DNA from: Parus major | Taxonomy: Eukaryota; Chordata; Aves; Passeriformes; Paridae | Assembly (NCBI RefSeq): GCF_001522545.3 | Contig: NC_031769.1 | Coordinates: 8,360,470-8,424,469, forward strand | Length of the DNA stretch: 64,000 nt | Direction of reading: 5' to 3' | In this document: positions 24,401-36,688 of the stretch, in pieces | Layout of the letters: every line of letters begins with the position of its first letter | Numbering within the stretch: the stretch's first letter is position 1 | Translations under genes and position numbers: made by a program | The notes under the pieces: model-generated | Told to the model about the DNA's origin: nothing | Database searches by the model: none | The model's input: the letters and a program-made list of their open reading frames with translations, nothing else

Positions 24401-27400
24401 GAGATAGTAACTTTCAGATGTTGGGTATGAACATTACTACTAAATTTCTGGTTGATTTTAATGAATTATATACTTGGGAAGTACAGGAAATTTGTGTTAT
24501 CCTGACTGCCAGTTGAGCAAAGTTTGCATATGTTTGCTTCTGTGTGCATCCTCGTGCTTAAGGTTGATTTTAATCACTAGCTCTACTCTGCATGTAGTGA
24601 TTTTCAACCTGGAGCTTTTAGGAATATGACTGCAGTTGCATTTCCCTCATTTGGAATATATGAAATGAATGTTTTAAACAGTTGTATGAGGTATGCAATT
24701 CATGATAGCATTTAAAATTTGCCATCAGCATTTACCATATTTAGGAGCCACATGCAAATTACTTGCAACAAATTCTGTTTGGTGTTTTGTACATTTTGCA
24801 TATTTCTTGAGTTTTAGTGTTTGATAATTTGGTGATATGAATGTTCAAAGGCTAATAGATGCTTGTTGAGCTAGATGAAAAATGAAGGGCGAGGAGCAAA
24901 GAGAGAAACCATTACAAACATTAATTACATTCAATTTTCTTTTATGGTCAGGTTTAATACTGAGGCTATTTCATTCTAAGCACTTGAAATAATTTTTATA
25001 AAGCTAATAATTGTGAAACAAAATTTGGAATACAGATTCCATTTCAGAAAAAAAAAAAAAGTATTAACTGCTACTTAGCTGTCTAATACTGAAGGTCTTG
25101 AAGATATAAAAAGTCACATTTAACTGCCTGAAGTATTTTGGAGACTAAAATCCTGCTGCTGCCTTGCAGTGAGGTTTGATGTGCAGTTGGATGTCTTTGT
25201 AGTGTAGCTGGAAGCAGTTTCAAGGGATGTTGTTGGCAAACAGTGAATTGTTGAAACAGTGCTGTGCTTGGGAGTTGCCAGTCAACTGATAGAAATAAAG
25301 CTGCCTCTGTGTAAGCAAATTCCCTGCTCATGCATCCTAGCTACTGCCATATCCAAACTTCTTAAATAATGGAAATTAAGAAATTGGCCATTTCAATAAA
25401 TAACCTTTGAGTGATGTTTCCACTCCTGTTGGGAGATGGATTCACTACAAATACAATAGCTGGTAATTATGTCTGATACTACATATTCATGCTTCATTTT
25501 CTTTCTGCATGTATAGGTTTTTGGAGTGGGATAGCAAATAGCTGTGGTATTGTTAAGGAAGTACCTTCACCACAAAAATGTTTTGTGTATATCTAGGAAG
25601 GAGGCAGGGTTCAGCCGTCACGAGAAGTTTGAAACATTACTTTAAAAAAAAGATTGTAATTTTGAGTCTTCAGTTTCCTCTGTCAAAACAGCACATTGCC
25701 TTCTGTAATTGAATTTCAGATATTAGCATAGAGACAGAAGTTGCAAAATGTGTTTTATCTCACAGAGTACTACAAGTAAAGTTGTTTGTCTTTTTAAAAT
25801 CAGAGAATCTATTATTTAACATTTTGAAAGCATAAATTGTTTTTGTATTTGCAGTATGTTTAGATAAGGTAAGAATTGACGGTGCTACTTAATAATTACC
25901 CTTGCCCAGGTGCACAGACACCTTTTTAGTAGTGTATTTAGAGACTTGATGAATTAAACAGAAAGATAAGGCACGACCATACCATTCAAAACCTGCCAGC
26001 ATTGTGATCTTGGTTAGGTTATTGAATACCCACTCATCCGTTTTCAAAAATGTGTCCATTTTATGCTTTGCACAGGGCTATTTGAGAGCAATAGTGAGTT
26101 ATTAAAAGCCCCTTTGCAAACAAAATAGATATAATGCAAAGGAAGTAATTGGGCATCTGCAGCAATTTCTTATTTGTGGAAACCAGTAGGTAAAGAGTGC
26201 TGCCACCGAAAACTCTCACGTAAGAAGCTTCAATGTTATCAGAAAACAAATACATTAAAATATAATAATTTATAGAAATTCTCTGTCTCTTAGTAACCAC
26301 TTCATACTGATATCCAAATGCATTTAACTTTCAGCACCATAAAGTTACACCTAATTCAATTTTTCTTCTCATCGGGAAGTTTCCAACAGCTTGGCGTCTT
26401 CTTTGTTAATTAGTCAGTTCAGAAGCAGAAACATCTGAAAATTTAAAACATATCTTAAAAAATGGTACATCAGAAAATACAAATCATTTTAATGCTGAAT
26501 AAATTACTGACTTTTGCGTGTATTTTTCTAGTTGATGAAGAAATTTAAATCTGTGTACAAAATGCATAGCTTGTTCATGCAGCTTTTGTAGTCACTGGAT
26601 GAGCAAAAGGTCTTGTAGAAATAATACCGTGTGCTCATGTAATTGCATTTGTTGTCTGAAATCATCCTTAAAATAAAAAAACAACCAGAAATGAGTTTGC
26701 TTAAACAGCAGCTACTCAAACACTTCCAAAGTTTACATTTCTCAACTGTCAGTGACTTTACTCTGAAGTGTAAATATTACCTTAGCACTGGTGCCTTTTA
26801 AGCATTTTCCTTTCTTTTCCTTACAAGTTAAAGCTCAGCTTGCTGTGCACACCTTTGGTGAGAGTCTCCTGCTGCCAAAGGGGTTAGGAACTTGAACCTC
26901 TCAGTGGTGCCTGCTGGAAGCACAGCTGGGACCCTCTGAGTCCCAGGCATGGCTTGAGGGCCAAGGCTGACCTGGGCTGCCAGGAACGCTCAGGAAGAGC
27001 TGCTCTAGCCCCAAATCCTCTCTGGAAAGTGAAGTTTTCTTGTCCCAAGTGGTGTCCCAGAAGGGTGGATAGTCCAGATGATGTGATCCTTTTGCTCTCC
27101 TGGTAGTTCTGGGCTGTGAGCAGGCTTCTGGTTTGGTTCCACTTCCTTTCTGCATGCATTAGTTGTTGTTCTGGCTGCACTAAAAATCTCCCCACGTGCA
27201 GACTCTGCTGCTGCAGGTTTGGCAGTGTAGTGGAATTTGCTCAGGAGAACACAAAAGGTGTTTTTTTGTCAGGCTGCCAAGAAACAACAAAACAAGGAAA
27301 TTTGGAAGCAACACCTGAGAATATTAAATGAGGGTTTTTCTCCATGATGATTCTTGAGTGGTGTGCTGCAAACCTGAAAAGAGGGAAACACCAGTTAACC

Positions 27401-30400
27401 ATCCAGCTGAAACAGTGCTTGGTAGAACAGTGATGGAGAATTAAAATTTGGATTTCACCATGTTCTGACCTAAACTCAGTCTAATATGCACCATATTTCT
27501 CCTTTTCCAGTTTACATTTGCATTTATTCAATGATGTTACTGTGACAGATGTTATGGAAAAGGACATTATTTGCATGTGGAATTCTTTGACATCAAGCTG
27601 CTGATTCTTAGGAAAATTTACTTAAATTTCATGAAGTATCAGCATTAGATAAAGAATATGGCAGGAAATCCATAGATAGACTAGTATGATAATTTTTATG
27701 GTTTCCTCTTCTTCCCTTTTGACATAAACCTGCTAGTTCTTGCATTTATTTTGTTTTGCAGTGACTGTCTTTGCATGTTAAACAGACTGACTCTGACAGT
27801 AGAGATTTTTGTATAATACACTCAGTGTCTTTGAATTTACTGAATTCTACCACCTCTTATCCCAGAATATTAAATAGCACTTTTGAGTCACACATTCATG
27901 TTGCTGAAGAACATCTATTTTTGAAATATAATATTAAGTCCTCTTTTCTAAGCAATAGAACCTGCAGTCCTTGGAAGACACTAAGGTTTTCTGAAAAGAT
28001 TTAGATTTATTTTGCCAAGACCCAGCTTCTGTCTTAAATGATTGGGAAAGCAATATGGAGAACAAAATGACTTTTCAGTTGTTTTGAACTGAGTCCTTTG
28101 TGGAATCAAGTGAAGAAGTTTCATAGAAGAGGCAGGAATGATTGAGAAAAACTAACATTATAATAATAACTAGCGTTATTTTGATGGTGGATACAATCTA
28201 GGTTAGGTTCTTTGACCATTAATTTTAATGGTATATAGGAGGTCAGTAATTTGGATGGACTTGTGAATATTATCAATATTATATTGATGAAAGTCAGAGT
28301 TGTTCATTTTCCTGTGAGCTTTTGTAGTTTACTAATTTAAGATCTAACAGACTGTTCGTTGCACGTATCTAAATGTTATTAAATATATATAATTGGAAAA
28401 AAAGAGTTACAAAAAAGTCCTTGGTTAAAATGAAGGTTTAGAAGAGTAATAGTAGATCAAATACAGATTTTACAAGTGTGGGATCTAGTTATTGATTATT
28501 TTTCTCTGTATTAGAGAGTGTGCCTTATGGTTACTGATTGTAACTTTGAATATTATGCCTGTCTGGAAGGTACAATTCTAAGATGAGCAGTGTCTGTAGA
28601 ATCCCTTCTGCAGAAAAACTAAAGTAGTTCTTAATCATTCTCAGGCTTTATTTGAGTATTGAATCAGGAGAGTCTATTCACAGCAAGATCTGCATTAAAT
28701 CCTAAACTCTTAAATTATAGATAAGCTGCACATATGGAGTCAAAACATTGAAGGAAACATTTTTAATAACATATTTGAGTGCCGTTTGTGCACCAAAAGC
28801 TTGTGGAAAGAAAATAATGCAAGAAAACTGCACAATGAGAACTGAGTTTCACATACTTGATTATTTGGTGGAATGGTGTGTCAAGCACTGCACTGCCACT
28901 GACTGTTGGAGGGTGGGGTTTTTTCCTTCTGATTTTTAGACTGCCCTTTCCCTTTTCTTATTGTTCACTTAATTAGACCCACTTTGGCTTGGTTTAAATC
29001 AGTAATTAATTGGTTTGTGCTGCAGCCACAGTTGATACTAGTAGTACCTGGAACGGTAGGTGTGGGATTGGTGATACTGATACAAAGAGGAGGTAATTGG
29101 TATAAACTCTTTGTTTTATTAATTTCAGTTACCTCACACATGATTTTGTAGATTCAGCATTTTGCTTAAAAGCAAATTAGCTGATGATCATTTGTCTTAG
29201 GAAATCCTGAATCATCTGATATGGAATCAAAACAGGAATTGACCATAAAAAGTGAGTGGCATGGTCCTTTAATAATAAACTTACAGTGTGGAAACACAAT
29301 CCTGAGAGAGCAGAATTGATACCTTATGGAAGTTATTTCATGATTTATGATTGCAGATGTAAACTAATCAGAATCTATTTTCTGACACAGTTCTTTAGCT
29401 TGACAATTCCTTTGTGTACTGCTGCATTTAACAAAACCAATTACCTTTTGATTACAAATAGCAGTGTTAGTAGTAACCTTGTAAATATATGTCTAGTGCT
29501 AAAAGACTACTGAAATGTGGTATTTTAACTCTAAATCTTGAGGGAGGAAAAGTGTTTATTGATGAATTGTGATATTTATTGGGTCATAATGTATTTAAAT
29601 TTTCTTTAATGCATATGTTAGTGATTGTTTACCGTGATAAAGTGCATAGAGGTCTCTGCAAGGAGTTCTGCATGGAAAGAATTACCTCATGTCAGTGGTC
29701 ACTCCTCAATTAAAAGTTCCATTAGCAGATGATTCCTGCTTCTGGTTTGTGTACTGATTGCATTTTATTGCCTCTAAATCAGGTTCCTAGACAGGGAATA
29801 AATAAACAGTTAGAGTGTGTGGTAATGGTATCCTGATCTTTTTTCACAGTTAGGAACACCTACATCCATTTCAATCAGTTAGGTCTGGAATATTTACTGA
29901 AATTCTTAAATTGGTTTGAGCTTTAAAAATTGCTAGTTTCACTGCTATTAAAATACAGATCTATCTTAGAAGCATATCCAGGGGTTAGGCATGTAGTATT
30001 AAGTGTTTCACTATGTAAGAAGATTAAACTTAAATAAGGAGGAGGAGTTTTCTTTCTACCTTCAATTCTTCCTAAATTACATTTAAATTTGAGACAAGAA
30101 AAATCTATTATGCCTTTGGTGGAACTTTAGTAATGACTGATAACTATCACTTATCCAGTGCATCCACAGGTATCTGTAGTGCTTTCCTCTCTCATCCCTC
30201 AAAAGCCCCCAGATGACATCGATAGCAATTTATATCCTGTTTATGACATAAGTTACAGAGGTAACTGTTCCTATTAAATGAGAAAGTAAGTATGAAGCTG
30301 ATGAAATGGTAGTTTTCTGCATGTGCTGGCATTTCTGAAGCACTCTGTTTTGGTAATAAATGTTAATGTAATTAAACACATGCTAAATTCCTAGAATAAA

Positions 30401-33400
30401 AATACTAGCATGACCTTTCATTTTTAAATTAAAAATTAACTCAAGGTTATTAAATATGATATTGATGATACTGATATTATTGATGATATTATTACATTAT
30501 TGAAATGATCCAGTGAAGTAGCTGGGAATGGATCCTTACATTTTCCTGGTCCTGTGTTCATGAGTTAGGAGTTTGGTCTGTGCTGCCACACCCCTGTCAT
30601 CCATTTCAGAGATTTGCACCAACTGCAGCACCTGTGGCAGGCAGGTCCTTCACACTTGAGTCTTGCAACACCAAATCTCTGAAACTTCTATAAACTTGTA
30701 CTTACTGGCCTTCAAATTCCCATTGAGTGGGAAATATGAAGTAAAACCAATTTACAAGAGGCATTTTCTATAAAAATAATAAAAATAATTTTAAAATCTG
30801 ATGATATTCACACTGTTGCAAGGGCTGTTAAAGCTTGGAGAAGCCAAATTACAGGCAACAAGCAGTGGTATTTTGTACTCCTGTTCTTTTAAAAGACAGA
30901 AAAAAGGCAAGCTATGAATTTTCATAGTAATATAGGGAAGACAATGCACCAGATTTTCCATTACTATGGTGATACATGTGCATCTAGACATCTGCTATTG
31001 CTCAGAGGCTTGGGAACAGTGACTTAGAGTTCCCAGGTAACAGGACACATTGCATTGAGACACACACCTAGGATAATTAATTTTATTTTACCAGAATGGC
31101 TTTAGAAACAATATAATTTGGGGTTTGTTCACTTTAAAGCACATTATTAAGCATATATTAAGAAATCATTTCATGTAGAGATTGCTGAATGTTAGCTCTA
31201 AAAATTCTTCAAAAATGAGTATATGTCAATTTTAATTTAAGTTAAATTTTTAGTTTAATCTTTTTCATTAGGGTGGAAAAGACTCTGCTGCCCCCAAAGG
31301 CTTTGTGAGTGTGATGAGATATTTCTAGGATATAAATAATAAGGTAGAAGGAAGTTCTAATGGTTTTGCTATTTTTCGATCATTTTTATTAATGGTTCTG
31401 TTACAGCTTTGAAGATCTATTGCACTCTGTAAGTGCTAAGTATTTTTTAATAGTAACTGTTTAAAATTACGGAAATAGAAAGGGTTATGGTCTTGGGGGC
31501 TGATTATGGAAATAACTGAATTTAAGTCTGGTCATTTATTGCCTTATCCCAAAAGCTGTGCATCTTTCTAGGGATATGACTTTAGCATTGTTTATGCTTT
31601 AAAATACAGTTCTGGGTTGTGAAGGATTAATGAAAATTAGAAGCAGTGACAGATTATTTTTCTTAAGGGAGATTTTAGTTTAAATAATAAATGAGAGAAT
31701 TAGTTGTAGACCTGAAAGTGTAAGTAAAGGCACTAAAGCTGCCTTACAAGGGAGGGAAGTTTAATTAGCTCTTCTATGAATTTGTTTACTCATTTTGGAC
31801 CTCATTAAGCACATTGTAGTGCTTTTGTAACCTCTGCTGTGTTATAGCTAGTCTGGCTGAAATGACTCTAATACTTACATTTTGTCCAGATTTAAAACAT
31901 GGTGTGAAATCTTTTCTTTCTGAAGAGCAGTTTCCTAAATCTTGGGTTCATACCTGAACAATACTTTGTGTGACTGCAAAGTACTTAAATGATACCTTGG
32001 TAATTACCATCTCTTGTCCCTGTCAGGCTTATTCTTATTTTGTTGAAAGAAGAAAAGTCCTCATTGTTCACAGAACTGTCATCCTTCTCTTTCTGACACT
32101 ATGTAGAGCTGTCCTTCAGCCCAGATCCTTCTTCCATAATACATTACAGATACTCATTGCATGCCTGTATTCTGAAGGGTGCTTGCCTTAAAGAACTGTT
32201 TCTTGTTCCTCCACATCACAGATGTGTAGTGAGTGCATTCAGTATATCTGTGTCTGAGCATCATACTTGTCATCACTTCAAATCCCACACTGTGATCTGT
32301 GTCACCAAACTGAGTAAAGGCCAGTCCCTGTAGCAGTCAATTACTGTGGAACTATACTGTAATCACAGGTAGCTGAGATTATTTAAAAGAGGAACAACAG
32401 ACTTCAGACTGTGTGTGAAGTGAAAACTTATTAACCACAGTAGGCTTTCTGTTACTTTGGTAGTTTTTAATATTCTGGTGTATTCTGCAGGCATTCACAC
32501 AAAGGGGAAGACAGGTGGGTGAAGTTACTTTTACTGAATGCTACCTTTTCCGAAGTGAAATAATTGCTCCTGGCCTTTTAACCAGGAAAAAAAAAACAAC
32601 TCACCTTATTTCAACCATCTCTTCAGATTTGTTACAAAAATATAACTTTTTTTTTTGTTTAGTCATTTCAGAAACTTGTGAAAGGGTGAGAGTACTTGAA
32701 GTTCGAGAAGATATTAGTTTTCAATAGACATTGGTTAAGCTTGCTGGCTTTGGTCTCCTGAAGCATTGTATGAACAGGAAGCTCTGATTTAGCCAAACAG
32801 AAGTAGACATCTCTGTCCAAGAGCAAGCCAGTTTCTCCCATCAGTGTTGTTGCTCATTTGGTGTGAGAGGAAGGAAGAGGACAAGTTGTGTGTGGAGAGC
32901 ATGACCATATATTGTATTAAAGGACTATATAAGTATATTCTAATGATGCAGCTTCACGCTGTGCTGATTAATCTGGCAGCTGCTTTCCTCTGGTAGAGGT
33001 GGTCACCATTCCCTTGCCTATTGCTGACGCTGGGCTCCTGTCTCCTTGATGCTGATGTTGTAGAAAGCCAGTTCAGAGAGTTCAGACAGGCAAAAACCCA
33101 AGCTTAAAATAGGGTAACTTAGAGCTCCCCAAGGCAGTTCAGTGTGGAAAAACAAGGAAGGAGAGAAGTCTCCCTCTTGGCGATTAGATTAACTTCAGTA
33201 AGAAAAATCCCCATCAGGGTGGGCTTCCATGGGCAGCTGGCAGCTCCAAGGTTGTGCTCCTAGTCAAACAAATGATCCTGCAATTCCCACCCTGTTTCAG
33301 TCATGGCTGTGAGCTGGATTTTACTCTAATTTAAAAGAAGGTTCAGTGTCCATGCTGTGGCCACCAACATCCACCCAACCCTGCAGACCACAAATCCAAC

Positions 33401-36400
33401 AGCCCAAACAAAGCACAGCACAAATAATGTGCAAGTTTTGAACCTTATTCAGGTTGTAAGGACCTCTACTGTACAACTGCTCTGCTTGCAAACCAACTCA
33501 GGGGAATCAGCAGCTGATTGGTTTTAATGCCTTGGTAGGAATGTGTGGAAATCACATTTTTTAACAACAACAGGTAGTTTGGTCAGAGTATGCTGACTGA
33601 GAAACAGAAAGGTTAGATGGAATCCAGAAAATAAAGATACAGTTTATTTACTCATATTGTACACAGAGTTTCTCAGCATCTCTGCATGGTGCTGGGGCTG
33701 TAATGGTGGCATTCACCTCTTTGAAACAAAACCAGAGTTCATCATGACTTTATTCACCGTAGTTTTAGTGCATTTTTTATTAAACTTTATTAGGATAGCT
33801 TGACTTTCAAACTAATTAAAACACTACTGTTTGTCTTCTTTCCAAAAATTCTTTATTTTGAATATTGCAATCACTTAGCTAAGAGAAGGAGTAATTAAAG
33901 TTATTCTCAAGTTGCACAATTTAGTTTATTTAAAAATGTTTTATATAGTTTTTAGATGAAGTTATAAATGTTCACTTTGGAACTACCTTAAGATTAATAG
34001 TGATGCATTTGAAATGCATTATTTTTTTATTGATTCTTAATGTAGTAAATTACTGAAGTTATTTGGCAGCAAACAGAAATAGCCAGTGATGTTGTTCACA
34101 TTTATTTTCCTGATAGCATCACAATTTGCATTAATTGCATTGCAGCTGCACTCACTTATATTAAAAAGCTTCTACCATAATTAATCCTTTTTATTTCAAA
34201 TCATTTTGGCACAATTTCTAGCAATAAACACTCATAAAAGACAGACACTTGAAAAATAGCATACAAGTTTCTTCAATATACCTATTGCTGTTTTTTCCTG
34301 ACAAGGAATTATTGATAGGCTTCTAGGATCAAGTGTTGCAAGTGGTGAAGACTTAAGACCAGTTTGAAAAATGCTAAGTGGATTATTTTGCATAAAAAAT
34401 AGACAGGTTTTGAATTTGTGTAATTAACCTGTGTTTAGAAAATACCTTGATTTATGTCTACATTTGTATTTCAGTTGCATACATTATGGAAATTTAATTT
34501 ATAATCCATTTAGCTGATGTGATCATAGTTTTTAGTGCTATCATTTATTAGTCCTTGTATATTAAATGCTCTAAAGGCTTAAACCTGCCTTGTGTAAAAA
34601 ATTACACCTCTGCATTTACATTTTATGAGTCATAGATGGAATTCCATTTTAAATTCGGGTAGCTTTGATATATTTAAGGAATTACAATAGCTTTATTGTT
34701 ACTAATGCAGGAACAGCAAACACTGACCTTACACATTGCAAATTAATGATTTATCCCTCTAGTTTGCTTTTAAAGTCAACTATACAAATGAGGATTTTGA
34801 CTTCTACACCTTGAATAAATCATATGGCTCTAAATATAAAGCCCCCTTTGGCTTTGAACTCGTTATTCTCAGGTTTTTTTGCAAGGTCTAACTCACCTCA
34901 TAGAAAAACATTCTTTCAAAAGTTTAAGGAATTGTGTATATTTTTCTTAAAGTCTTTGTTGGAATATCATTGAATGATTAGAGCTACATCTATTCGTCTC
35001 TTTTCAGTTTTGGGTTTTTTTACCCTCAGTGGGATTCCTTCTCTAAGTTTGCAGCAGATTATGGAGGAATTAAGCAACACTGCTCTTGGGGAGTTAAAAG
35101 GGAGCAAACAGTGATGTTACAATAATGTTATGTTGGTTATGCTGCCTTTTCTGATCAGCCTGACAGTGATATTAATGTTCTGTAAAGATTCAAGAAGTTG
35201 GTACTGACTTAATAAAAAATATTGCAAAGATACTTTGCATTACATGGAAATGTGCCCATACAGTAGATGAACCGAGAATGGTGTTGCTAAAGTTGGAAAA
35301 TTCTTGAGGATAATTTGAAGTCACAGTCAAAATACATCTTTTGTGAGTGCTGCAAATGTAGGTCAGGTACGTGTTTGGTTCAGTAATTTTTTGACATCTG
35401 TAGCAGTGTCAAGCATAGAAAGGATTGGACCTGTGATACAGTCAGAGCTGCTAAACTCTTGGCTTGGAAATTAAGATGTTTTGATTAGAGCAGTAGAATG
35501 CACCAAAAATGGGACTCAGCAATGAGTCTGTATAATATGCATGAGATAATTTTTATTAGTTTAAAATGTACTGGATTTACAGAATTATTTTTAAGGGGAT
35601 GAGGGGGGTGACAGTTCTACATGTAGTGATTGATATGAATGGAATAATACTGCTTGTGGTGGTGCTAATAAGAGAGATGTTAACTTTCTTGTAAGACATT
35701 CTTGATGTAGTTGCATTGTCCTTTAGCAAACATTGCTTTTCCTGAAAATCTGCCATTTGTATAAGAAGAGTAATGACAGATAAGCAATGACGTGATTTTA
35801 AATTGCATCATAATTAATTTGTGGTATTTGAGACCTTGATATTTCACAGGAATATTCATATTTCAAATTTCGGATTAATATTCTTAAATTTATGCAGCAT
35901 CTGACGTATTTCAATGCCAGAAGAACCTACTCAGGCACCAGATTAAGACAGAATTATTCAAGATGAGAAGTAGACAATAACCTTCTGAATTCCTTCATGT
36001 ACAACAATAAAATCTAATGTGCTTTTAATTGCTTTGTTTTTCAGGCTCTTTATGAAAATATGCTGGTGGAGCTGCCATTTGCTAGTTTTTTCCTCTCAAA
36101 ATTACTAGGGACAAGTGCTGATGTTGACATTCATCATTTAGCTTCACTAGACCCAGAAATGTACAAAAATTTGCTTTTTCTCAAGAGTTATGAAGGAGAT
36201 GTGGAAGAACTTGGACTAAACTTCACTGTGGTAAATAATGACCTTGGGGAAGCGCAGGTAAGAATGGCTTTGATTTTTTTTTTCTTTTATATATGACAGA
36301 GGAATCTTTACTGTCCTTACTAATTAACTTTTTAATTTAAATCTGATACAAAACAACTGTTAAAGGTGCTATGAGGCATGAGTTTGGATGCTGACTCAAT

Positions 36401-36654
36401 ATTTGGAGTAGAGAGTAACTAACTTTGTACTTAAAAAAATATTTTGATGATTAATTAAAGGTAAACTGCAGTTATTATTTTCTAACAGTTATACATATAA
36501 AGTTCTATTTCCTGATAATGTTTCTTGAACAAAAATATGTCACTTCCTCAATTGCACTTGTAATTTTAAAAGTAATAAGCAAAATTTAGATTATACGTAA
36601 ACCACAGAAGTACTGCCTGGTTTTAAATTGCAGTGAGCTTTTTTAGAGGTTTTA

Positions 36655-36688
<34 letters not shown>

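Larger units (their letters stand above)
24287..36044 (+). other. UBE3C: UBE3C intron, 11.8 kb, within the HECT domain
   Basis: The longest intron of the window. It is mostly unique AT-rich sequence. A GC-richer patch at about 26840-27240 and another at about 33000-33400 are unrecognised. A perfect 13-bp inverted repeat lies at 30604-30684, a GATATT-type low-complexity tract at about 30455-30512, and an enhancer-like block at about 33880-34900. No CR1 is recognised. The acceptor TGTTTTTCAG ends at 36044. Confidence 0.88.

Noticed and set aside
26840..27240. GC-rich patch with overlapping minus-strand frames as a retrocopied gene
   Set aside because: No recognisable protein, no poly(A) tail or target-site duplication visible; left as an unidentified patch.
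30604..30684. The 13-bp inverted repeat as a microRNA gene
   Set aside because: The stem is interrupted by large internal loops, so it lacks the continuous pairing of about 22 bases expected of a miRNA precursor; kept only as a structural finding.
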